Below the pieces are notes generated by a model. That model had not been told where the DNA came from. It worked only from the letters and a program-made list of their open reading frames with translations, and ran no database searches. A DNA stretch of 38,892 bases, from the NCBI GenBank assembly GCA_944323285.1, contig CALURV010000024.1, forward strand, positions 1-38,892, given 5' to 3'. Of the stretch, positions 32,987 to 38,892 are shown piece after piece (position 1 is the stretch's first letter; every line of letters starts with the position of its first letter). Both the position numbers and the translations under genes were made by a program. This stretch comes from Candidatus Gastranaerophilales bacterium (GTDB lineage: Bacteria > Cyanobacteriota > Vampirovibrionia > Gastranaerophilales > Gastranaerophilaceae).

Positions 32987-33163
32987 TTATTCAACTTCAA
33001 TTGCATTAACAGGGCAGCAATCAGCAGCTTCTTTAACACAATCTTCATTTCCAGAGATACCGGCTTCATTAACTTTAGCTACATCATCTACTGAAAAAAC
33101 TGCATCACATACTGATTCACATGCTCCGCAAGCTATACAACTGTCATTAACTGTAACTTTCAT
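32987..33163 (-). CDS. Single-cluster ferredoxin
   Basis: Low-potential electron carrier of 58 aa, read directly from the sequence. The motif CIACGACESVC gives Cys9, Cys12 and Cys15, and Cys50 before Pro51 is the fourth ligand of one 4Fe-4S cluster. Cys19 and Cys42 match the disulfide pair of the Thermotoga-type monocluster ferredoxin, with which the layout (MKVTVNDSCIACGACESVC, then CVKEAADCCP) agrees closely. Start ATG 33163 has AGGAG at 33170-33174. A good candidate electron donor for radical SAM enzymes (inference). It lies 85 nt downstream of deoB. Confidence 0.93.
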   Translation of the reverse strand: MKVTVNDSCIACGACESVCDAVFSVDDVAKVNEAGISGNEDCVKEAADCCPVNAIEVE

Positions 33164-33248
33164 TATTTTCTCCTTTTTGTTTAACTATATATAAAAAATA
33201 ACAGAATTATTATAGCATAAAAATTCAAAAATAAAACTTAAACGTGTT

Positions 33249-34433
33249 CTATTCAGTTATATCAAACCAATCTTTAATTCTTTTTGAAATATAGTCAAAA
33301 GAATTTATTTCAGGTAATCTACCTGCTTTGATATTTTTTGAATATATAATCAAAGGTACTTGCTCTCTTGTATGGTCAGTTCCTTCAACTGTAGGATCAC
33401 AACCGTGGTCTGCAGTTAGAATAAGTAAATCTTCTTCTGTCATATTGTCTATTATTTTAGGCAAATATGTATCTATTTCTTCAATGGCCTTAGCATAACC
33501 CGATGGATTATTTCTGTGTCCATATAACATATCTGTATCTACTAAGTTTGTGAATATAAATTGTTTATCATATTTTTCTATATTGTAGTTAGATGTTTTT
33601 AATTCATTTAAGTCAAGTTCATTTTTTACTGCTTTTAGCGTAATATTTAATCCTTCAGTATTTCCTCCTGTATGAATAGCATGAGAAATACCTTTGCCTA
33701 CAAATATGTCTTCTATTTTCCCTATGCCGAGCACTAAACCGTTATTATTTATTATGTCGTCACACGTTGAATCTTTAAACGGTTCAACGGAATAATCTCT
33801 TCTTAACCCTCCGATTCTTTCGGGTCTCCCATTTACAATATGATATGGTCTTGCAATTACTCTTGAGACATTATATTCATCTGTTAAAATGTTTCTTGCG
33901 ATTTTGCAGTATGTATATAAAGTTTCAATTGGAATAACATCAATATCAACTGCAATTTGAAAAACACTGTCTGCACTTGTATATATTATGGGGAAGTTTG
34001 TTTTTGAATGTTCAACGTGGTAGTCTTCAATTATTTTAGTTCCGGATGCAGGATAATTGCCAAGTATACCACCGCAGTTAGTTTCTTTTATAAATTTATT
34101 TATTATTTCGGCTGGAAATCCTTTAGGATAAACTTTAAAGGGGTTTTCTAAAATTAATCCCATCATCTCCCAATGACCTGTTGTTGTATCTTTACCTTTA
34201 GAATGTTCCTTCATAATTCCATATTGAGCTATTGCATTTGGATTTTTTTCAATGCCTTGAACTTCTGCAAGATTACCTAAACCTAGATTAAAGAAGTTTG
34301 GGGCTTTTAAACCATTAACAGATTTTGCAACGTTACATAATGTATTACATTCAGGAATATCGCCATATTCTCTGCAGTCAGGCATTGCTCCTATCCCCAT
34401 TGAATCAATTACAATTAATATAGCTCTTTTCAT
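33249..34433 (-). CDS. deoB: Phosphopentomutase
   Basis: Interconverts ribose (deoxyribose) 1- and 5-phosphate in nucleoside salvage. It has 394 aa, full length. The alkaline-phosphatase-type metal motif DSMGIGAMPD (9-18) with Asp9 is present, as are GKDTTTGHWEMMG, NFPIIYTSADSVFQIA and LILTADHGCDPTVEGTDHTRE with the metal-binding DHGxD and H. AAGG ribosome site 4 nt before ATG. Its own promoter sits at 34460-34487, behind the terminator of the candidate small RNA. Confidence 0.96.
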   Translation of the reverse strand: MKRAILIVIDSMGIGAMPDCREYGDIPECNTLCNVAKSVNGLKAPNFFNLGLGNLAEVQGIEKNPNAIAQYGIMKEHSKGKDTTTGHWEMMGLILENPFKVYPKGFPAEIINKFIKETNCGGILGNYPASGTKIIEDYHVEHSKTNFPIIYTSADSVFQIAVDIDVIPIETLYTYCKIARNILTDEYNVSRVIARPYHIVNGRPERIGGLRRDYSVEPFKDSTCDDIINNNGLVLGIGKIEDIFVGKGISHAIHTGGNTEGLNITLKAVKNELDLNELKTSNYNIEKYDKQFIFTNLVDTDMLYGHRNNPSGYAKAIEEIDTYLPKIIDNMTEEDLLILTADHGCDPTVEGTDHTREQVPLIIYSKNIKAGRLPEINSFDYISKRIKDWFDITE

Positions 34434-34459
34434 ACATTAACCTTTCAATAATAGCAACT

Positions 34460-34487
34460 ATTATATTAGTATAAATCATTTAGTTAA
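34460..34487 (-). promoter_or_regulatory. Probable deoB promoter
   Basis: Minus-strand TATAAT (34460-34465) with TTAACT (34482-34487, 4/6 match) at 16-nt spacing, giving a leader of about 20 nt with AAGG. It begins just after the terminator at 34497-34524. Confidence 0.55.
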
Positions 34488-34496
34488 ATTTGCATT

Positions 34497-34524
34497 AAAA
34501 AAGTTCTGTTTTCCAGAACTTTTT
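34497..34524 (-). terminator. Intrinsic terminator of the candidate small RNA
   Basis: Eleven-bp perfect stem AAAAAGTTCTG (34498-34508) with CAGAACTTTTT (34514-34524), 5-nt loop, six U on the minus strand. No plus-strand gene ends here, so it most likely serves a minus-strand transcript from its right side. Confidence 0.8.
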
Positions 34525-34650
34525 AAATCCCTAATCTCTTCCCGACAAAATCTTTTAATTAAAGTCTAAACCAAATTCCCTTTTTTCATTACTCTCTCCC
34601 CTAAAGAAAGCTTATGCCATCACTCCTTCCCGAAAGCCGTTTTTCTTTGT
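34497..34650 (-). ncRNA. Candidate GGA-rich small RNA
   Basis: About 154 nt on the minus strand, bounded by a promoter candidate (TTGTAT 34680-34685, 17 nt, TACTAT 34657-34662) and ending in an intrinsic terminator with six U. No coding frame. It is much more G-rich than its surroundings and contains seven GGA trinucleotides, several in similar words (CGGGAAGGAGTGATGG, AGGGGAGAGAGTAATG, CGGGAAGAGATTAGG), one of them in the terminator loop. AAAGAAA near its 5' end can pair with TTTCTTT about 45 nt later. I could not match it to 6S RNA, tmRNA, SRP RNA, RNase P RNA or a riboswitch class. deoB has its own promoter downstream, so this is not simply the deoB leader. Confidence 0.45.
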
Positions 34651-34935
34651 TATTCTATAGTAAAACTTATAAATTACTCATACAAGGTAATATTTTTTAA
34701 TGATTTTTTACAATGGATGAAGAGCCTACTTGTATGTAGTTAAAATAATATTTACAATCGTTAATAATGGTAATTTTGACACTTTTTGTTTTTTTTCGCT
34801 TGACAATGTCATGGCCTATATTAAGTAAGTGTTTGCTTATTTGCTATTGTAATAGTAGTTTTTTCTATGTTACAAGCATGTATATTTTTTATATAAATTT
34901 ATTTAATAATATGTATAAGTTTGTGAAAATTCTTT

Positions 34936-34943
34936 GTTATAAT
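34936..34943 (+). promoter_or_regulatory. Extended -10 promoter of aroC-aroK-aroB-surE
   Basis: Perfect extended -10 TGTTATAAT (TG at 34935-34936, TATAAT at 34938-34943). Transcription near 34950 gives a leader of about 23 nt with AAGGA at 34963-34967, 5 nt before the aroC ATG. Confidence 0.65.
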
Positions 34944-34972
34944 TATTGTTGTTATTTTAATTAAGGACAGAA

Positions 34973-36151
34973 ATGATTTTTAGATTTTTAACATCAGGCG
35001 AATCTCACGGTAAATGCTTAAATGCAATAATAGAAGGAGTACCAGCCGGAATTAATATAGATATTAATTTTATAAACAAAGAATTATCAAGACGCCAGTG
35101 CGGATATGGGCGTGGCGGGAGAATGAAAATAGAATCAGATAAAGTTAAAATTCTTTCCGGTATAAGACATGGTTTATCAATAGGCAGCCCTATTTGTTTG
35201 GAAATAGAAAATAAAGATTGGATAAATTGGCAAATTCCTATGAGCACTGAGAAAGTTGAACTTTCTGATGAAAATATTAATATAATAAAGTCTAAAGAAA
35301 TTAAAAATGTGAGACCCGGGCATGCTGATTATTCCGGCGTATTAAAATATAATCATGTAGATGTAAGAAATATATTAGAGCGCTCCAGTGCAAGAGAAAC
35401 AGCTACCAGAGTTGCAGTTGGTGCTATAGCGAAATCTATTTTAAAAGAATTTAACATTGAATGTATTTCATTTGTTACTCAAATTGGAGAAGTATTTTCG
35501 AATGTTGAAATAAATCCTTTTGATTATATAGAATTAATAGAAAAGTCTGAACTTAGAACTTATAGTGATGATTTATGTGAAAAAATGAAAAGTGAAATTA
35601 TAAAAGCACAAACTCAAGGTGATACTATTGGAGGAAGTTTTAAAGTAGTATTTAAAAATGTACCTGTTGGCTTGGGTTCACATGTTCATTGGGATAGAAA
35701 ATTAGATGGACTTCTTGCTCAAGCAATAATGAGTATACCTGCAGTGAAATCTGTTGAAATAGGCATGGGGAAAAGTGTTGCCTCAGCATTTGGTTCTGTA
35801 GTACACGATGAAATTTTTATAGAAAATGGTAACTATGTAAGAAAAACTAATAATGCAGGAGGAATAGAAGGCGGTATGTCAAATGGAGAAGACATTATAA
35901 TTTCTGCATCAATGAAAGCTATTCCGACTATGAAGAAAGCATTAAACTCTGTTGCTATTGATAGAAAAGAACAAGTTTCTGCTCATTTTGAAAGGTCAGA
36001 TACATGTGCAGTCCCCGCCTGCAGTGTAGTTGCTGAAGCTATGGCTGCAATAGTTATTGCAGATGTTTTTCTTGAAAAATTTTCACATGATAGTTTGTTT
36101 GAAATGAAACAAAATTTTAATAATTATATTAAACAAATTTCTTTGAGGTAG
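34973..36151 (+). CDS. aroC: Chorismate synthase
   Basis: FMN-dependent last step of the shikimate pathway (EPSP to chorismate). It has 392 aa. Signatures: SGESHG at 8-13, RRQCGYGRGGRMKIE near 40-55, the block NVRPGHADYSG, RSSARETATRVAVGAIA and the C-terminal RSDTCAVPACSVVAEAMAA. Full length of the long bacterial form. First gene of the operon; its stop lies 5 nt before the aroK start. Confidence 0.97.
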   Translation: MIFRFLTSGESHGKCLNAIIEGVPAGINIDINFINKELSRRQCGYGRGGRMKIESDKVKILSGIRHGLSIGSPICLEIENKDWINWQIPMSTEKVELSDENINIIKSKEIKNVRPGHADYSGVLKYNHVDVRNILERSSARETATRVAVGAIAKSILKEFNIECISFVTQIGEVFSNVEINPFDYIELIEKSELRTYSDDLCEKMKSEIIKAQTQGDTIGGSFKVVFKNVPVGLGSHVHWDRKLDGLLAQAIMSIPAVKSVEIGMGKSVASAFGSVVHDEIFIENGNYVRKTNNAGGIEGGMSNGEDIIISASMKAIPTMKKALNSVAIDRKEQVSAHFERSDTCAVPACSVVAEAMAAIVIADVFLEKFSHDSLFEMKQNFNNYIKQISLR

Positions 36152-36156
36152 CTGAT

Positions 36157-36672
36157 TTGAATATTTCTTTAATTGGTATGATGGGCGCAGGAAAAACTAC
36201 TATTGGAAAATTATTGTCGGAAGAACTCAATGGATTTTCTTTCGTAGATATTGATTCTTTAATTGTTAAATCAGAAAAATGTTCTATAAATGATATTTTT
36301 TTTGATAAAGGGGAAGAATATTTTAGGGAAATTGAATCCAAAACTTTAAAAGAGGTTTTAAACAGTGATAATCAAATAATTTCTACAGGTGGTGGTATTA
36401 TCTTGTGTGATAATAATATTAAACTATTAAATGAAAAATCAACTACTTTCTATTTAAATGCTGATGAAAATACTTTGTACAATAGAGTAAAAAATTCTAA
36501 AGATAGACCTCTTTTAGCCGATGGTGATATAAAAAGTAAAATACATAAATTATTAAATAAAAGACTTCAAAAGTATATGCAAGTACAATATATAATCGAT
36601 ACAAATAATAAAACTGCTGATATAATAGTAAAAGAAATAATAGGAAAGTTGTGTATAAATGGAAAGAATTGA
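36157..36672 (+). CDS. aroK: Shikimate kinase
   Basis: Phosphorylates shikimate at the 3-hydroxyl with ATP. It has 171 aa. Walker A GMMGAGKTT (7-15), shikimate-binding DID (FVDIDSLI) and F-RxxE (EEYFREIES), GGG (STGGGIIL) and the lid RPLL (DRPLLADGD). It uses a TTG start; the upstream GAGG overlaps the aroC stop and spacing is normal, and MNISLIGMMG fits the family start. The next gene starts 14 nt before its stop. Confidence 0.95.
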   Translation: MNISLIGMMGAGKTTIGKLLSEELNGFSFVDIDSLIVKSEKCSINDIFFDKGEEYFREIESKTLKEVLNSDNQIISTGGGIILCDNNIKLLNEKSTTFYLNADENTLYNRVKNSKDRPLLADGDIKSKIHKLLNKRLQKYMQVQYIIDTNNKTADIIVKEIIGKLCINGKN

Positions 36673-37744
36673 TGTAAAAATAAATCCGACACAAGGCAGT
36701 TCGTATCCTATATTAATAGGTGAAAATTTACTCGATAATCCTTATGAACATATTAGAAAATGTACAAGTGCTAATAGGTTCTTAATAGTGACAAATGATA
36801 AAGTACATTCTTTATATGGCAATAAATTAGCTTCAGATTTTTCAGAATTTATAATTTTACCAGATGGAGAAGAATATAAAAGTAGAGAAATATTAGGTAC
36901 AATAATAGATAAAGCACTAAAATTAAAATTAGAAAGAAAAGATGCCATAATAGCATTTGGTGGTGGAGTAATAGGAGATATGGCAGGTTTTGCCGCTGCT
37001 ATCTATCAGAGAGGTATTGATTATATTCAGCTTCCGACAACACTCTTAGCACAGGTTGACTCCTCTGTTGGAGGAAAAGTTGCTGTTAATCATAAATTAA
37101 GTAAAAATGTTCTTGGCAGTTTCTATCAGCCCAAATTAGTTCTTGCTGATACTAATACTTTAAATACTTTAGATGATAGACAGTTTAAAACAGGTTTATC
37201 AGAAGTATTGAAATATGCATTTATTGAAAAGAGCTGCAAAGCTGAAGTTGATTATCATTTCTTTGAATTTCTTGAAACTCATAGAAATGAAATTTTTAGT
37301 AAAAATCATGAGATACTTAAAAAATTAATAAAAATATGTTGCTTATTAAAAAGCAGTGTCGTAAATAAAGATGAAAAAGAAAAGGGATTAAGAGCAATTC
37401 TTAATTTTGGTCATACATATGCTCATGCTTTGGAAATAGTAACTGATTATAGATATTTTACTCACGGTGAAGCTGTTTCTATAGGTATGAAGATTATTTT
37501 TGATTTGGCATTAAATACAGGTACAATATCAAGAGAGTATTATAATAGGTCTATTAAATTATTAAAGGATTATAATTTAGTGACAGATTTTAACATAAAG
37601 CTTGATGAAGAGTTGTTTTATGATGCTATGAAAAGTGATAAAAAAGTTTCAGATGGCAATATTAATTTTGTAATGCCTGTTTCAGTAAAAGAAGTTGCTA
37701 TGAGAAATAATATTGATAAAAAACATATTTTAAGTGGAATATAA
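36659..37744 (+). CDS. aroB: 3-dehydroquinate synthase
   Basis: Converts DAHP to 3-dehydroquinate, NAD and divalent-metal dependent. It has 361 aa. NAD motif GGGVIGDMAGFAA, QLPTTLLAQVDSSVGGKVAVNH, ENxxE-type metal ligands followed by NFGHTYAHALE and THGEAVSIGM are all there. The ATG overlaps aroK by 14 nt and has AGGAAAG upstream. aroC-aroK-aroB supply chorismate; the other aro genes lie elsewhere. Confidence 0.96.
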   Translation: MERIDVKINPTQGSSYPILIGENLLDNPYEHIRKCTSANRFLIVTNDKVHSLYGNKLASDFSEFIILPDGEEYKSREILGTIIDKALKLKLERKDAIIAFGGGVIGDMAGFAAAIYQRGIDYIQLPTTLLAQVDSSVGGKVAVNHKLSKNVLGSFYQPKLVLADTNTLNTLDDRQFKTGLSEVLKYAFIEKSCKAEVDYHFFEFLETHRNEIFSKNHEILKKLIKICCLLKSSVVNKDEKEKGLRAILNFGHTYAHALEIVTDYRYFTHGEAVSIGMKIIFDLALNTGTISREYYNRSIKLLKDYNLVTDFNIKLDEELFYDAMKSDKKVSDGNINFVMPVSVKEVAMRNNIDKKHILSGI

Positions 37745-37790
37745 AAGGTATAAATTGTATTAAAGTCCAAAGAATATAAAAGGGGTTTAT

Positions 37791-38582
37791 ATGAAAATAT
37801 TATTGTCAAATGATGATGGTGTTATGGCTGAAGGTATTAAGGCTTTAACTATAGAACTTAGTAAAGAACATGATGTATATGTAATAGCTCCTGATAGAGA
37901 AAGAAGTGCAGCCGGTCATTCTTTGACTTTGCATACACCTATTCGTGTAGAGGAACTTGATTCAAGATTTGGTGCTAAGAGAATTTGGATTACAAGTGGT
38001 ACTCCAGGTGATTGTGTAAAAATAGGAATTAACGCAATTTTGAATGATAGAGAAAAGCCAGATTTGGTTATATCAGGTATCAATCATGGTCCAAATTTAG
38101 GTTCTGATATTTTATATTCAGGTACTGTAAGTTGCGCAATGGAAGGAGCAATGATGGGTTATCCAAGTATTGCTGTTTCTCTTGCAAGTATGTCATCAGA
38201 CCCTGAGTTATTCAAAAATGTTGCCAGGTTTATGTTAAAGTTTGTTCATAAAATAAAAGATTTTAATTTCCCACAAAAAACAATATTAAATGTTAATGTC
38301 CCCGGTTTAATGCCTGAAGATTTAGCGGGAGTTGCTATAACACGTCTTGGCGGTAAAATGTTTACTGATGAGTATGATAAAAGAGTTGACCCTAGAGGCA
38401 AAGTTTATTATTGGATGGCGGGTGAACTTATTAAACATTGTGATAACGATGACTCTGATATTAATGCTTTAAGGTGGAACAAAGTCTCTGTTACGCCTAT
38501 TACATTTGAAATGACTTTAGATTCTGTAATCCCAGAGTTAGAAAAGGCTTTATGTAATTCAGGTATTTGTGATTGGTCTTAA
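37791..38582 (+). CDS. surE: 5'-nucleotidase SurE
   Basis: Divalent-metal nucleotidase acting on nucleoside 5'- and 3'-monophosphates, often tied to stationary-phase survival. It has 263 aa. Metal ligands Asp8-Asp9 in LLSNDDGV, the APDRERSAAGHSLT block with the ligand serine, TSGTPGDCVK and SGINHGPNLGSDILYSGTV (ligand Asn) are present. AAGGGG ribosome site. Last gene of the aro run; its stop codon overlaps the stop of the convergent yraN. Confidence 0.95.
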   Translation: MKILLSNDDGVMAEGIKALTIELSKEHDVYVIAPDRERSAAGHSLTLHTPIRVEELDSRFGAKRIWITSGTPGDCVKIGINAILNDREKPDLVISGINHGPNLGSDILYSGTVSCAMEGAMMGYPSIAVSLASMSSDPELFKNVARFMLKFVHKIKDFNFPQKTILNVNVPGLMPEDLAGVAITRLGGKMFTDEYDKRVDPRGKVYYWMAGELIKHCDNDDSDINALRWNKVSVTPITFEMTLDSVIPELEKALCNSGICDWS

Positions 38583-38892
38583 TATTGACCTATATTTTTT
38601 AAATGTTCTATTTTTGAATTATTGAGTCCAATTATTGCTATACCATCAATTCTGTAATTTTTATATTTTAGTTTTGAAGTAGTAAGATAACCTAATATTG
38701 CTTTATGGATTTTTTCTAATTTTTTGTAGTCTATAGCTTCAAAAGGGTGTCCAAAATTTAGGTTAGTTCTTGTTTTTACTTCAATAAAAACAATACAATC
38801 TTTATCAATAGCAATAATATCAATTTCGGCATTTTTTGAGTAATGCCAATTTGTATCTATAATCTTATACCCAAGATTTATAAGATACTTTT
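38579..38892 (-). CDS. yraN: UPF0102/YraN family nuclease-like protein, C-terminal part (cut by window edge)
   Basis: 104 codons of the C-terminal part, read directly from the sequence. Conserved motifs of the UPF0102 restriction-endonuclease-like fold are visible: NAEIDIIAIDKD with the catalytic Glu/Asp, then VFIEVKTR (ExK), FGHPFEAIDYKK and the end NYRIDGIAI. The N-terminus lies outside the window. Role uncertain; members have been suggested to act in DNA processing. Its TAA overlaps the surE stop by 3 bases (TTAA junction), tail to tail. Confidence 0.88.
   Translation of the reverse strand, partial: KYLINLGYKIIDTNWHYSKNAEIDIIAIDKDCIVFIEVKTRTNLNFGHPFEAIDYKKLEKIHKAILGYLTTSKLKYKNYRIDGIAIIGLNNSKIEHLKNIGQY

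Larger units (their letters stand above)
34434..34972. other. 539-bp intergenic region between deoB and aroC
   Basis: Contains, from left to right, the deoB promoter, a terminator, a candidate minus-strand small RNA (34497-34650) with promoter, about 230 bp of AT-rich sequence with a short palindrome (TGACAATGTCA near 34803-34813), and the aroC promoter. A 65-codon hydrophobic reading frame at 34767-34964 has no ribosome site and is not called. Confidence 0.6.

Noticed and set aside
34497..34650. Purine, glycine, fluoride or other riboswitch for deoB
   Set aside because: I could not find the conserved core of any of these classes, and deoB has a promoter of its own after the terminator.
34767..34964. 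Hydrophobic 65-codon reading frame before aroC
   Set aside because: No ribosome site, no recognisable domain, T-rich low-complexity composition, and it runs through the aroC promoter.

Overview
The window reads as chromosomal sequence of an AT-rich bacterium. I infer a non-photosynthetic relative of Cyanobacteria, of the Melainabacteria/Gastranaerophilales type. The best single marker is a homologue of LdpA, an iron-sulfur protein known from cyanobacteria, at 27826-28791. The low GC content, the sparse use of Shine-Dalgarno sites and a small ferredoxin with a single 4Fe-4S site fit this but do not prove it. I see no phage, insertion sequence, CRISPR array, tRNA or rRNA.

Layout. 1-5205 (minus) is a fatty-acid/phospholipid operon in the order yceD-rpmF-plsX-fabH-fabD-fabG-acpP-fabF (the last cut by the window edge). 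5286-5910 (minus) holds two small coiled-coil proteins of unknown role. 6147-10490 (minus) holds a uridine-kinase-like enzyme, a patatin-like lipase and polynucleotide phosphorylase. 10813-17135 (plus) holds a membrane-anchored SGNH hydrolase, rsgA, a prenyl diphosphate synthase, a divergent PAP2 protein, a soluble PAS/GAF histidine kinase and hisS. 17128-21889 is an accessory region: a small orphan protein, a large lipoprotein with Pro/Thr-rich tandem repeats, and a papain-like protein on the opposite strand, separated by two copies of a dispersed intergenic repeat. 21998-27243 carries five paralogous radical SAM enzymes, one divergent and four in tandem, all with the same extra N-terminal cysteine signature. 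27232-29286 holds an isochorismatase-like hydrolase, LdpA and an orphan protein. 29431-32930 holds mnmG and an ArnT/PMT-type glycosyltransferase. 32987-34433 (minus) holds a ferredoxin and deoB, followed by a probable small RNA gene. 34973-38582 (plus) is aroC-aroK-aroB-surE, met tail to tail by a truncated yraN.

How it works together. The two ends are housekeeping: membrane lipid synthesis tied to ribosomal protein L32, and the shikimate pathway. The middle is lineage-specific. The most unusual elements are the five-member radical SAM array, the repeat-rich lipoprotein with its neighbouring protease-like protein, a dispersed repeat of about 125-190 bp with at least three copies, a GGA-rich candidate small RNA, and several genes whose -10 box sits so close to the start codon that their mRNAs should be leaderless.

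Limits: all families were assigned by motif recognition. No alignment, structure prediction or RNA folding program was run.
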